A stretch of DNA of 41,751 nucleotides from Christensenella sp. UBA7102 (GCA_002492415.1 DKYK01000007.1:1-41751); one strand, 5' to 3'; counted from the first letter of the stretch, positions 23,966-32,002 are shown. The notes: a model not told the origin generated them from the sequence alone. A program made the numbers and translations.

Positions 23966-25222
23966 ATGGGACAGACGATCCGAGAGATGGGCAGACGGGC
24001 GCGGAAGGCTGCACTGGATATGGCGGCATGCGGCATCGAAACACGCAACCATGCGCTGGAGGTTATGGCGTCGGAACTCATCAGTCAGATGGATAAAATA
24101 CTTGCCGCAAACGAGGCGGACATTCGCTTGGCGCAACAGAAGGGGCAGAAAACTGCCTTTATCGAGCGGCTGACGCTTACAGAGCGCCGCGTAAAGGACA
24201 TGGCGCAGGGCTTGCGCGACGTGGCGGCACTGCCCGATCCCATTGGCACGGCGGACCGCATGTGGACGCGGCCGAACGGGCTTAGAATTCTGCAAAAGCG
24301 TGTGCCTCTGGGCGTCGTGGGGATCATCTATGAATCCAGACCCAACGTCACCAGCGATGCGGCCGGCATCTGCATCAAGTCGGGCAATGCGTGCATACTT
24401 CGCGGCGGCTCGGAGGCCATCGTCACCAACAGCGCCATCATGGACGCACTGGAGCAGGGCGCGCGCCTTGCAGGACTGCCCGATGGTGCGGTGAGCCTAG
24501 TGCGCGATCCTTCACGGGAGGCTGTCAATGAACTGATGTGCCTGAATGAGTCCCTCGACGTGCTCATTCCGCGCGGCGGCGCAGGACTCATCCGCGCTGT
24601 GATGCAGAATGCCACCGTACCGGTTATCGAGACCGGGACAGGAAACTGCCATGTTTATATCGATAAGGACTGTCGCGACCTGGCTATGGCGCAGCGCGTG
24701 GTCTGGAACGCCAAGCTGCGCCGCGTTTCTGTCTGCAACGCAATGGAGACCTTGCTCATCCACAAGGATGTCGATGCTGCCTTTGTCTCTGCGCTGCTGG
24801 GAAAACTGCATGACGAGGGAAAGGTGGAGATTCGCGGCTGCGGTCGAGTGCGCAAGCTCTGCCCGTGGGCGATGGAAGCCACGGAGGAGGACTGGGGTAC
24901 GGAATACAATGATTTCAAGCTTGCCGTGAAGATCGTGGATACGCTCGACGATGCCATCGATCACATCAATGCACATGGCACGCGCCACAGTGAATCCATA
25001 CTCACCGATGATGTCGGCCGCGCGCAGCGCTTTCTGGACCGCGTGGACGCCGCTGCGGTCTATCTCAATGCTCCCACCAGCTTTACTGACGGGGGTGAGT
25101 TCGGCTTTGGCGCGGAGATTGGAATCAGCAACCAGAAGCTGCATGCCCGCGGTCCCATGGGGCCGGAGCATTTGACTACCATCAAATATCAAATCTTTGG
25201 CAACGGTCAGATTCGCCCCTGA
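23966..25222 (+). CDS. proA: Glutamate-5-semialdehyde dehydrogenase (gamma-glutamyl phosphate reductase)
   Basis: Reduces gamma-glutamyl phosphate to glutamate-5-semialdehyde with NADPH, the second step of proline synthesis. The 418-residue length is normal. Visible marks are VPLGVVGIIYESRPNVT, ILRGGSEA, the PRGGAGLI loop, and the catalytic cysteine C257 in SVCNAMETLL. The C-terminal GFGAEIGIS and LHARGPMG segments are typical. ATG at 23966 is used because the family start MGQTIREMGRRAR follows a GGAGAGGCGG ribosome binding site; the open frame upstream is leader sequence. No proB or proC is in the window, which is unusual since proA often follows proB. Confidence 0.96.
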   Translation: MGQTIREMGRRARKAALDMAACGIETRNHALEVMASELISQMDKILAANEADIRLAQQKGQKTAFIERLTLTERRVKDMAQGLRDVAALPDPIGTADRMWTRPNGLRILQKRVPLGVVGIIYESRPNVTSDAAGICIKSGNACILRGGSEAIVTNSAIMDALEQGARLAGLPDGAVSLVRDPSREAVNELMCLNESLDVLIPRGGAGLIRAVMQNATVPVIETGTGNCHVYIDKDCRDLAMAQRVVWNAKLRRVSVCNAMETLLIHKDVDAAFVSALLGKLHDEGKVEIRGCGRVRKLCPWAMEATEEDWGTEYNDFKLAVKIVDTLDDAIDHINAHGTRHSESILTDDVGRAQRFLDRVDAAAVYLNAPTSFTDGGEFGFGAEIGISNQKLHARGPMGPEHLTTIKYQIFGNGQIRP

Positions 25223-25319
25223 ATCGGCCGTTAAAAAAGTGTAAACGCATTTTTTCCAAATTGTTGCAGAAAAGCTGGAACTTGTTTCCCAATCATTTCG
25301 TTTGAAAGGTGGTGAGCAG

Positions 25320-25841
25320 ATGCAGGAGCAGAACAACATCGACATCGACCGTCTGGTTCGCCAGTATGGTTCCCTTGTCTTGCGGCAGGCCTACTTTTAT
25401 CTCAGGGATCGCTATAAGGCAGAGGATGTGTGCCAGGAAGTCTTCCTCCGCATGTACAAAAAGCAGCCTCAACTGCCGGATGAGCAAAGTGAAAAGGCGT
25501 ATCTGCTGCGTGTGACCATCAACCTGTGCAAAGATGTGCTCAAAAGTGCATGGCACCGGCGGGTTTCGCCTATGATAGAAGGGTATGATGCCCCGCATCC
25601 ACAAAATGGACCCGAGGCGGAGGCAGTGGAGAATGAGGAAAAGCAACTGCTCTATGAAGCGGTGCTCGACCTTCCGCCCATCTACAAGGATGTCGTGCTG
25701 CTGTTCTACTATCACGACATGCCCACCGGCGAGATCGCGAAGGTACTGCAAATCCCGGAAGTGACCGTGCGCACCCGTTTGATGCGCGCACGCACGCGGC
25801 TGGGAAACGCCTTGAAGGGAAGATTGAAGGATGAAGCTTGA
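25320..25841 (+). CDS. ECF-type sigma-70 family RNA polymerase sigma factor
   Basis: A 173-residue sigma factor with region 2 (about residues 10-75, DVCQEVFLRMYKK and YLLRVTINLCKDVLK) and region 4 (about 115-165, LPPIYKDVVLLFYYHDMPTGEIAKVLQIPE split over a helix-turn-helix). It directs polymerase to a small set of stress or envelope promoters. ATG at 25320 follows an AAGGTGGTGAG site. It overlaps the next gene by 11 bases, the usual arrangement of an ECF sigma factor with its anti-sigma factor. Confidence 0.92.
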   Translation: MQEQNNIDIDRLVRQYGSLVLRQAYFYLRDRYKAEDVCQEVFLRMYKKQPQLPDEQSEKAYLLRVTINLCKDVLKSAWHRRVSPMIEGYDAPHPQNGPEAEAVENEEKQLLYEAVLDLPPIYKDVVLLFYYHDMPTGEIAKVLQIPEVTVRTRLMRARTRLGNALKGRLKDEA

Positions 25842-26370
25842 GCAATTCAAAGAAATTGCGGACGAAAACCTGAAGGATCTAAACGTTGACGAGCGCATGG
25901 TGCAGCGTATCCACCAGCGACTGTGTACCGACAAGGTAACGCGTCGTCGGTCGCGTGTGCCGCGCGGGGCATTTGCTTTGGCGGCGGCTTGTCTGGTGAT
26001 TATGCTCGTTTCCGGCGGTGTGCTGATGCGCACGCTTCCCAAGACCATGGCCTGTAAAGACGATGCGCCCAGCGACGTCGGCGCGCCCACCGTGCAGTCT
26101 CTGCCGGATGTCGGCCAGGCCAGTACGCTTTCGTCGAGCCTTTCCACCTCGCAGTTCATTGACGGCAGTACGCTTTCCTATGGCATCGCGCAGGTAGGCG
26201 CCTATAATGAGGGGTTTGCGCCAGCCATGGCCACCAACGGTCTGTACGGCTATGTCAATGAGAGCGGCGTTTGGGTCGTCCGCGCGATGTACGATGAGGC
26301 CGAAGAAGTGTTTGATGGCAAGGCGACGGTCATGGTGCAGGGCATGACACAAATAATTGAAATTCCGTAG
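25831..26370 (+). CDS. Membrane anti-sigma factor candidate with a WG-like repeat
   Basis: A 179-residue single-pass protein. A charged cytoplasmic N-terminus of about 45 residues precedes one hydrophobic segment (about 47-66). The outer part is Ser/Thr-rich and ends in GLYGYVNESGVWVV followed by a tyrosine-aspartate segment, which resembles one WG beta-repeat. Position and topology fit an anti-sigma factor that holds the upstream ECF sigma factor at the membrane. A recognised anti-sigma zinc motif is not seen, so the role is inferred from context. The start overlaps the sigma gene by 11 bases. Confidence 0.7.
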   Translation: MKLEQFKEIADENLKDLNVDERMVQRIHQRLCTDKVTRRRSRVPRGAFALAAACLVIMLVSGGVLMRTLPKTMACKDDAPSDVGAPTVQSLPDVGQASTLSSSLSTSQFIDGSTLSYGIAQVGAYNEGFAPAMATNGLYGYVNESGVWVVRAMYDEAEEVFDGKATVMVQGMTQIIEIP

Positions 26371-26379
26371 CTCAAGGGC

Positions 26380-26408
26380 TTGAACTTTACGAAACAATAT
26401 TGTAAAAT
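26380..26408 (+). promoter_or_regulatory. Promoter of the secreted SH3 protein gene
   Basis: TTGAAC at 26380-26385 and TAAAAT at 26403-26408 are spaced by 17 bases, a housekeeping type promoter. This suggests the SH3 gene is not strictly dependent on the upstream ECF sigma factor. Confidence 0.65.
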
Positions 26409-26440
26409 ACTAGTAAGATATTCTATGGGAGGTAAGGAAA

Positions 26441-27163
26441 GTGAAGAAGACTGCAAAGATCGTTTCTGCGCTGCTTGTGCTGGTGCTCATGATGGCGCAG
26501 GTCGTATGCGTGAGCGCTGCCACAACTGCGTATGTCAGCATTACGGCAAAGCAAACCGACCACTATGAAAAGACCGTTACTGCGAGCTTTACTAACGCGA
26601 GCAAGGTTACGGAGGTAAATGTTAGCCTGGAAGATGCCGACGGCAAGCAAGTCAACACCGAAAAGCACACGTTTGATAAGACATCAACCTTCTCTCTTTC
26701 TGTAAAAGTTCGTCCTACGGAAGTCAGTAAGGTTATCGTGACCTACAAGGATAATGGCGAGGAAGTCAAAAAGACCTTCACGGTTGGTCAGAACGGCTAC
26801 TATGATATCAACTCCGGTTCCGGATCTACTTCCAACAATGGCGTCTACGACGGCCTGGTCAGTTCCGGTTCTTCCAACAACGGAAACTACTGGTACGGTT
26901 CCAATAATGGCTCCAATGTTTGGGACTACTACGATCCCAATGCTTGGCACGGTTACTATGAAGAAACCCGCAAGGATACCACTACCTATTTTGTTACCTG
27001 CCGTACGCTGAATGTCCGCAAGGGCGCCGGCACCTCCTATGGCAAGGTGGGCACTTTGTCCCGCAACACTGCTGTTGAGGTCTATAGTATCGAGAATGGA
27101 TGGGCGGTCGTCGAATTTAATGGCCATCTGCGCTATGTCAGCGCCAGGTATCTGAGCAGATAA
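26441..27163 (+). CDS. Secreted protein with C-terminal bacterial SH3 domain
   Basis: A 240-residue exported protein. A classical signal peptide covers about residues 1-26, with cleavage likely after VSA. A beta-rich region follows (about 28-115). Then comes a Gly/Ser/Asn/Tyr-rich linker (about 118-175). Last is an SH3_3-type domain (about 185-240) with CRTLNVRKGAGTSYGKVG and a terminal YVSARYL. Such domains bind peptidoglycan cross-bridges, so a wall-associated role is likely. The start codon is GTG, with GGGAGGTAAGG upstream. It follows the sigma/anti-sigma pair but has its own promoter and terminator. Confidence 0.88.
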   Translation: MKKTAKIVSALLVLVLMMAQVVCVSAATTAYVSITAKQTDHYEKTVTASFTNASKVTEVNVSLEDADGKQVNTEKHTFDKTSTFSLSVKVRPTEVSKVIVTYKDNGEEVKKTFTVGQNGYYDINSGSGSTSNNGVYDGLVSSGSSNNGNYWYGSNNGSNVWDYYDPNAWHGYYEETRKDTTTYFVTCRTLNVRKGAGTSYGKVGTLSRNTAVEVYSIENGWAVVEFNGHLRYVSARYLSR

Positions 27164-27176
27164 ATGCGCTGTAAGT

Positions 27177-27228
27177 AAGAAGGCGGTCTCCGCTCTCGCC
27201 GGAAGGGAGAGCAGAGACCGCCTTCTTT
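27177..27228 (+). terminator. Long hairpin after the SH3 protein gene
   Basis: AAGAAGGCGGTCTC pairs with GAGACCGCCTTCTT, with a further inner stem GCTCTC/GAGAGC, about 20 paired bases in total. The T tract is short (CTTCTTT), so it may act in part as a 3' stabiliser. A second hairpin with T tracts on both strands follows at 27262-27307. Confidence 0.65.
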
Positions 27229-27261
27229 GGCTTGCAAAGGACGAGTCCAACCAAAGTAGAG

Positions 27262-27307
27262 AAAAAAGACCCGGTTGCGGAATGATTACCCGCAATCAAG
27301 CCTTTTT
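27262..27307 (-). terminator. Bidirectional intrinsic terminator
   Basis: GGTTGCGG at 27273-27280 pairs with CCGCAATC at 27290-27297. The minus strand has a six-T run at 27262-27267 (seen as A on the plus strand), and the plus strand has TTTTT at 27303-27307. It can end both the spore protein transcript and the SH3 protein transcript. Confidence 0.65.
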
Positions 27308-27361
27308 CGATGTCGCACATTCGATTCTGAGGATGCTTTTCAGGTCACACGCGCTGTGGCC

Positions 27362-27583
27362 TTACTTGCCGCTCATCTGCTTTTCGTAGTCCTCGATCAT
27401 CTTCTTGACCATGTAGCCGCCAATGTAGCCGGCCTCACGGGAAGACAGATCGCCATTGTAACCCTGCTTGAGGTTTACGCCCAGCTCATTGGCAATCTCG
27501 TACTTCATGTTGTTCAGGGCAGCCTTCGCTTCAGGCACGGAGACCTTGCTCTTGCTGGTGTTGGAATTCTGCTGATTCATCAT
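27362..27583 (-). CDS. Alpha/beta-type small acid-soluble spore protein
   Basis: A 73-residue protein that coats and protects DNA in dormant spores and is degraded at germination. The germination protease site is seen as KYEIANELGV, with cleavage expected after E29. The conserved C-terminal block GDLSSREAGYIGGYMVKKM is present. A very strong AAGGAGGTGA ribosome binding site precedes the ATG. Upstream on the minus strand, GTGTAAA and a CAACAATA element about 15 bases further could be a forespore sigma-G promoter, but the match is loose. The gene indicates a spore-forming organism. Confidence 0.95.
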   Translation of the reverse strand: MMNQQNSNTSKSKVSVPEAKAALNNMKYEIANELGVNLKQGYNGDLSSREAGYIGGYMVKKMIEDYEKQMSGK

Positions 27584-27676
27584 GCTTGTTTCACCTCCTT
27601 GCTTGATCTGGTTCTATTGTTGCCCGTTTGAAGCGCTTTACACTGGAAGTTTTTGAACGAAAAAAGAGAGTTATGC

Positions 27677-27705
27677 TTGCAGCGCGGCTCATCTTGCGCT
27701 ACACT
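27677..27705 (+). promoter_or_regulatory. Promoter of the SGNH hydrolase gene
   Basis: TTGCAG at 27677-27682 and TACACT at 27700-27705 are spaced by 17 bases. Confidence 0.5.
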
Positions 27706-27740
27706 TAAAAGAGCAGAACATGTGGGAGGTCGAACAAATC

Positions 27741-28847
27741 ATGCTCAAAACAATGCCCATTTCGCAAGAAAAGAATATCGCCGTTCACGGACGTACAACA
27801 CCTTGCCGCCAGCCTCTGACACTTTTTTGGTCTGCCAGCAGCGTGGAGCTGAACTTTCGCGGCACGGAGCTATGGGTCGAGTGCGAGACAGACTATGCGT
27901 TTTTTGAACAATGGCTTAGCGTTGTGCTCAATGGCGCGCACGTGGCACGTATTATGCTGCCCAAGGGTCGCGCATGGATTCCTCTGCTGCGCGGATTGAA
28001 CCCTGAAAAGACACAGCATATCCTCCTTGTGCGGGATGTACAGGCCATGCCAACCGATCCGGACTGTTCGTTTAGGCTTCATGCGCTGCGTCATGACGGC
28101 GAGTTGCTGCCCGTGCCCGAAAAAAAGCTGCGTCTGGAGATCATCGGCGACAGCCTGACCAGCAGCGAGGGCGCGATCGGCGCCAAAGAAGAAGAGGATT
28201 GGATCTCCACTATCTTTTGTGCAGCAAGAGGCTATGCTTTCCGCACGGCGCAGCTGCTTGACGCGGATCTGCGCGTGCTCTCCCAGAGCGGGTGGGGCGT
28301 GCTTTCTAGCTGGGACAACGACCCAAACTGTGCGCTGCCAATGTATTATGACCAAGTCTGCGGCGTCCTTAAAGGCGAAAAAAATGCCGCTCTGGGCGCA
28401 TTTGAACCCAACAACTTCGCAGCTTGGCAGCCCGAAGTCATAGTCGTGGCACTTGGGCACAACGACTCCAGCGCCTTCCGCACCCCCGCGCACACTGATC
28501 CCGTTACAGGTGAAACCTTCAAGCAGCACATGGATCCGGACGGTAGTCGCAATGCGCAGGATGTGCAGCGATTGGAACAGGCGATTATTGCCTTCCTTTA
28601 CAAGCTGCGCGCCCGCAATCCGCAGGCGCACATCCTCTGGGCGCATGGCCTGCTGGGGGATCCGCTGCGAGAAGAATTGCAGCGTGCGCTGAACGCCTAT
28701 TGTGCCCAAACAGGTGACACAAAGTGTGAATATTTCGCATTGCCCTACGGTCCGGAAGACGGCATCGGCGCACGTAACCATCCAGGCCGAGCCATGCATG
28801 AGGCTTCCGCGCAGGCGTTGGCGCAAAAAATTCGCTCACTGGTCTGA
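27741..28847 (+). CDS. SGNH/GDSL-family esterase, CE2-like
   Basis: A 368-residue hydrolase. The N-terminal part (about 1-125) looks like a beta-sheet jelly-roll, and the C-terminal part is an SGNH domain. Catalytic blocks are IIGDSLTSSEG with the nucleophile S138, GHND (block III) and GARNHPG with H347. This two-part layout matches carbohydrate esterase family 2-type acetylxylan esterases, so deacetylation of plant or microbial polysaccharide is likely. No signal peptide is present, suggesting action on imported oligosaccharides. ATG at 27741 follows GGGAGG at 27724-27729. Its 3' end overlaps the convergent queH gene by 12 bases. Confidence 0.85.
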   Translation: MLKTMPISQEKNIAVHGRTTPCRQPLTLFWSASSVELNFRGTELWVECETDYAFFEQWLSVVLNGAHVARIMLPKGRAWIPLLRGLNPEKTQHILLVRDVQAMPTDPDCSFRLHALRHDGELLPVPEKKLRLEIIGDSLTSSEGAIGAKEEEDWISTIFCAARGYAFRTAQLLDADLRVLSQSGWGVLSSWDNDPNCALPMYYDQVCGVLKGEKNAALGAFEPNNFAAWQPEVIVVALGHNDSSAFRTPAHTDPVTGETFKQHMDPDGSRNAQDVQRLEQAIIAFLYKLRARNPQAHILWAHGLLGDPLREELQRALNAYCAQTGDTKCEYFALPYGPEDGIGARNHPGRAMHEASAQALAQKIRSLV

Positions 28848-29450
28848 CCGCGCCATTTGGGAGAAAATACATCCGCAGTAGTTTTGGCGGTACAGATCAT
28901 ATTGACGAGATAATTCGATGGAACGATTGTAACCATCATGCTTTTTGAAGTCGGAGTGGAGATAGGGCACACCGGTCTCCGCTTCGATTTTTGCTCCCAG
29001 CTCGTTGAGCAGCCTGGCGTCCTTCTTGGAGCCTACGGTCAGCGTCGTGGTAAACCAGTCCGCGCCGATTGCCTTTGCCACTCGTGCAGCCTCGCGAAGG
29101 CGCATTTCAAAGCAGATTTGACAGCGTGCGCCGCCCTCAGGCATTTCCTCCAGCCCACGCACGGCGGCAAAATAATCCTCCGGACAATAGTTTCCTTCCA
29201 ATATATGTACGGGATGGACATGCGGCTGTTCCGCTATAAGGCGCTTTTGCTCTGCTAACCGAGCCTCGTACTCGCCCCGAGGGGAAATGTTGGGATTGTA
29301 GTATAACACTGTAATTTCGAAAAAAGGCGAAAGATATTCCAGTACATAGGAAGAACATGGCGCACAGCAGCTATGCAGCAATAGCTTGGGTGTGCCCTGT
29401 AGCCCTGCAAGTGTGCGTTCAAGCACTCTTTGATAATTGATCGCGTTCAT
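28836..29450 (-). CDS. queH: Epoxyqueuosine reductase QueH
   Basis: Reduces epoxyqueuosine to queuosine in tRNA, the last step of queuosine synthesis, as a cobalamin-independent alternative to QueG. The 204-residue protein has the QueH cysteine sets: C28-C29 and C32 in HSCCAPCSSY, C110 and C113 in RCQICFEMR, and C192 and C194 in YCGC. These hold the 4Fe-4S cluster and adjacent metal site in the family. AGGAGG lies nine bases upstream of the ATG. It is transcribed divergently from the Tim44-like gene and ends inside the SGNH hydrolase gene. No other queuosine gene is in the window. Confidence 0.94.
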   Translation of the reverse strand: MNAINYQRVLERTLAGLQGTPKLLLHSCCAPCSSYVLEYLSPFFEITVLYYNPNISPRGEYEARLAEQKRLIAEQPHVHPVHILEGNYCPEDYFAAVRGLEEMPEGGARCQICFEMRLREAARVAKAIGADWFTTTLTVGSKKDARLLNELGAKIEAETGVPYLHSDFKKHDGYNRSIELSRQYDLYRQNYCGCIFSQMARSDQ

Positions 29451-29471
29451 TGCACACCTCCTGTACGAGCT

Positions 29472-29500
29472 AGTATAGCATATTTTCTCGCTATTGCCAA
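29472..29500 (-). promoter_or_regulatory. Promoter of queH
   Basis: On the minus strand TTGGCA (29500-29495) and TATACT (29477-29472) are spaced by 17 bases. The -35 element overlaps that of the divergent promoter. Confidence 0.75.
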
Positions 29501-29522
29501 ACGAATGAAAATATCGTAAAAT
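29494..29522 (+). promoter_or_regulatory. Promoter of the Tim44-like protein gene
   Basis: TTGCCA at 29494-29499 and TAAAAT at 29517-29522 are spaced by 17 bases. Its -35 element shares five bases with the -35 of the queH promoter on the other strand. Confidence 0.7.
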
Positions 29523-29545
29523 AAAAGAGAGGAGTGTGTTGTGGC

Positions 29546-30523
29546 ATGCGCAGAAAAATATTCAGAGTATTCTCTCTCTTGCTCGTATTTTTGATGCTCT
29601 TGGGCACCTCGTCCGTGGCCCTGGCAGACGCGGGAAGTTTTGCTGGTGATTCCGATTACGGTGGAGGCTGGGACAGCGGTTCCGATTGGAGCAGTTCCGA
29701 TTGGGATTCTGACTGGGATTCTGATTGGGGATCGGACAGTTCTGCCCACTATTATTACGACAGCGATTCAGGTTCCGATCTTACTATCGATAGTCTGAAA
29801 TACGTACTGCTTTTTGTGGGGGTGGTCATCGTGTACTTCATCTTCCGCAATAAGAATAACAAGAACAACAGGAATGGCGGCGGTTCGGGCGGAGGCACGA
29901 CGTCCGCGGTCCCCAGACCACAGGGCGGAGCGCCTTCCAACAAGCCCACGGTCGATCCCAAAGCGCTCAAAGAGAAGGATCCCAATTTCTCCGAGCAGGA
30001 GATGCTGGAAAAGGTATCCAATGCCTATGTACAAATGCAGAACTGTTGGCAGGATAAGAATTGGGAGCCCATGCGTCCGTTGATGGCTGACGCGCTCTAT
30101 AGCCAGTTCGACCGCCAGCTCGAGGCCATCAAGCGCAATGGACAGACCAATTATATTGAGCGCATCTCCGTGCTGGGCGCGCGCATTGTGGGGTATTATC
30201 AGGATAAGGTTAACGACAACCTTGTGGTGGAACTGCGTACTCGCATCGTGGACTATACCGTTGACGATACTACCGGGACCGTGGTTTCGGGCAGCAAGAC
30301 GGCAGAGAAATTCATGACCTACGAGTGGACGCTCATCCGAAGCCTGGAACACAGCACACGCAATAAAGACGACGTGGAGAGTCTGCATTGTCCCAACTGT
30401 GGTGCGCCGCTCAATGTCAACCACAGCGCCAAGTGCGAATACTGTGGCCAGGTCATTACGGTGGATGACTATGATTGGGTTGTTTCCGCTATTAAGGGCA
30501 TCTCGCAGGTGACTAGAGGGTAA
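29546..30523 (+). CDS. Tim44-like domain membrane protein with C-terminal zinc ribbon
   Basis: A 325-residue protein. A signal peptide or first helix covers residues 5-27. A Ser/Asp/Trp/Gly-rich region follows, with tandem DWDS units, then a transmembrane segment (about 82-98) and a Asn/Gly-rich linker. A Tim44-like domain (about 145-270) comes next, with FSEQEMLEKVSNAYVQMQ and WTLIRS as typical parts. The C-terminus holds a zinc ribbon, CPNCG and CEYCG. Relatives are found in many Firmicutes without a defined role; lipid or protein contact at the membrane is possible. A strong terminator follows. Confidence 0.82.
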   Translation: MRRKIFRVFSLLLVFLMLLGTSSVALADAGSFAGDSDYGGGWDSGSDWSSSDWDSDWDSDWGSDSSAHYYYDSDSGSDLTIDSLKYVLLFVGVVIVYFIFRNKNNKNNRNGGGSGGGTTSAVPRPQGGAPSNKPTVDPKALKEKDPNFSEQEMLEKVSNAYVQMQNCWQDKNWEPMRPLMADALYSQFDRQLEAIKRNGQTNYIERISVLGARIVGYYQDKVNDNLVVELRTRIVDYTVDDTTGTVVSGSKTAEKFMTYEWTLIRSLEHSTRNKDDVESLHCPNCGAPLNVNHSAKCEYCGQVITVDDYDWVVSAIKGISQVTRG

Positions 30524-30539
30524 TCGCAGGAGCGTCATT

Positions 30540-30576
30540 CTGGATGGCCGTCTTTGAGGCGGTCATCCAGTTTTTT
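30540..30576 (+). terminator. Intrinsic terminator after the Tim44-like gene
   Basis: CTGGATGGCCG at 30540-30550 pairs with CGGTCATCCAG at 30560-30570, and six T residues follow at 30571-30576. The hairpin shows that an in-frame ATG at 30544 is not the start of the next gene. Confidence 0.88.
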
Positions 30577-30606
30577 CGTAAAAATAAAATCATGGGAGTG
30601 GAACAA

Positions 30607-31962
30607 ATGAGATTTATGAGCCGAGATAAGCAGTTTTATAAGACGCTGCTGACGCTTACTTGTACCATCGCGCTGCAAAATATCGTGGTTAATGCAGTGG
30701 GACTCGCGGATAACGTGATGCTGGGTGGATATAGCGAGGCCGCACTCTCGGGTGTGTCGCTGGCCAATCAAATTCAGTTTGTGCTGCAAATGGTAGTGCT
30801 GGGCCTAGGGGAAGGACTCATCATTATTGGTTCGCAGTATTGGGGCAAACGGGAGACGCTACCTATCAAGAAAATCATCAACACCGGCTTGGTGTTTGCT
30901 GTGATCACAGCGTTGCTGTTTTTCGTGGTGGTGTTTAGCTTCCCGAGGTGGGCCATGTCGCTGTTCACCGGTGACGAAGCCGTTATCGAGCAGGGCGCGA
31001 TCTATCTGAAGATCGTCTGCTTCTCCTATCTGTTCTTTTGCGTGACCAATACACTGCTCAATGGACTCAAAGCGGTTGAGACGGTCAAAGTGGGACTCCT
31101 CATCTCCATTGTGGCGCTGGTGGTCAATGTTTGCTTGAACTATTGCCTGATCTTTGGTCGTTTTGGTTTCCCACGCATGGGCACGGCGGGCGCTGCGGTG
31201 GCCACGCTTGTTTCGCGCATTGTGGAAACGCTCATTGTGGTGACATATTGCGTCTGGTTTGATAAAAAACTGCGTTATAAACTGCGCGAGCTGTTGATGT
31301 TGGACCGCACGCTGGTGCATGATTATATCCGTGTTGGCACGCCTGTGGTGCTTTCCAATGCGATGTGGGGCGTCGCGATGGGCATTCAGTCCTCTATACT
31401 CGGACATCTTGGCGGACCCATCATCGCTGCAAACGCCATAGCATCCAACATCTTTGGCGTCATCTCCGTAGCGGCCTACGGCTGCTCGGGTGCGTCGTCT
31501 GTAGTCATTGGAAAAACCATCGGATCGGGCGCATCCATGGACAAGATCAAAGAATATGTGCGTTCCATGCAGATCATCTTCCTATGCATCGGCGCGCTGT
31601 CGGGCACGGCGCTGTTCGTTGCACGGGACGCCATCATTGCGTTGTTTTCGGTCTCCGGCCAGACATTGGTGCTGGCGCGGCAGTTTGCCACCGTACTTAG
31701 CGTCACGCTCATGGGCACTTCCTATCAGGTCGCCTGCCTGACGGGAATCGTGCGCGGCGGCGGAGATACCAAATTCGTGCTCTACAACGACTTCATCTTC
31801 ATGTGGTGCATCGTACTGCCGCTGTCCGCCATGGCGGCGTATTGGTGGAACTGGCCGCCGGCTGCAGTGTTCATTTGCTTAAAGTGCGACCAGGTACTCA
31901 AGTGCTTTGTGGCTGTGTTCAAGCTCAATAGCTATAATTGGGTGCGAAATCTCACGCGTTGA
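30607..31962 (+). CDS. MATE family efflux transporter
   Basis: A 451-residue protein with about twelve hydrophobic segments in two six-helix halves, exporting drugs or metabolites with sodium or protons. Typical stretches are NIVVNAVGLADNVMLG near the N-terminus, GTAGAAVATLVSR, and VARQFATVLS-like segments late in the chain. ATG at 30607 is chosen because GGGAGTGG lies upstream; earlier in-frame starts fall in or next to the terminator hairpin at 30540-30576. No separate promoter is clear between hairpin and start, so expression may depend on read-through or a weak promoter. The substrate is unknown. Confidence 0.92.
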   Translation: MRFMSRDKQFYKTLLTLTCTIALQNIVVNAVGLADNVMLGGYSEAALSGVSLANQIQFVLQMVVLGLGEGLIIIGSQYWGKRETLPIKKIINTGLVFAVITALLFFVVVFSFPRWAMSLFTGDEAVIEQGAIYLKIVCFSYLFFCVTNTLLNGLKAVETVKVGLLISIVALVVNVCLNYCLIFGRFGFPRMGTAGAAVATLVSRIVETLIVVTYCVWFDKKLRYKLRELLMLDRTLVHDYIRVGTPVVLSNAMWGVAMGIQSSILGHLGGPIIAANAIASNIFGVISVAAYGCSGASSVVIGKTIGSGASMDKIKEYVRSMQIIFLCIGALSGTALFVARDAIIALFSVSGQTLVLARQFATVLSVTLMGTSYQVACLTGIVRGGGDTKFVLYNDFIFMWCIVLPLSAMAAYWWNWPPAAVFICLKCDQVLKCFVAVFKLNSYNWVRNLTR

Positions 31963-31972
31963 TGGTCGGCAC

Positions 31973-32001
31973 TTGACAATGCTTCATTTAAACTTTACAA
32001 T
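31973..32001 (+). promoter_or_regulatory. Strong promoter upstream of the decayed stretch and the Tet-like GTPase
   Basis: TTGACA at 31973-31978 and TACAAT at 31996-32001 are spaced by 17 bases, a near-consensus housekeeping promoter. It is the only clear promoter for the GTPase gene 600 bases downstream. Confidence 0.75.
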
Positions 32002-32002
32002 G

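Noticed and set aside
30544..30606. Longer start of the MATE transporter at 30544
   Set aside because: The ATG lies inside the terminator hairpin of the preceding gene; 30607 has a proper ribosome binding site.
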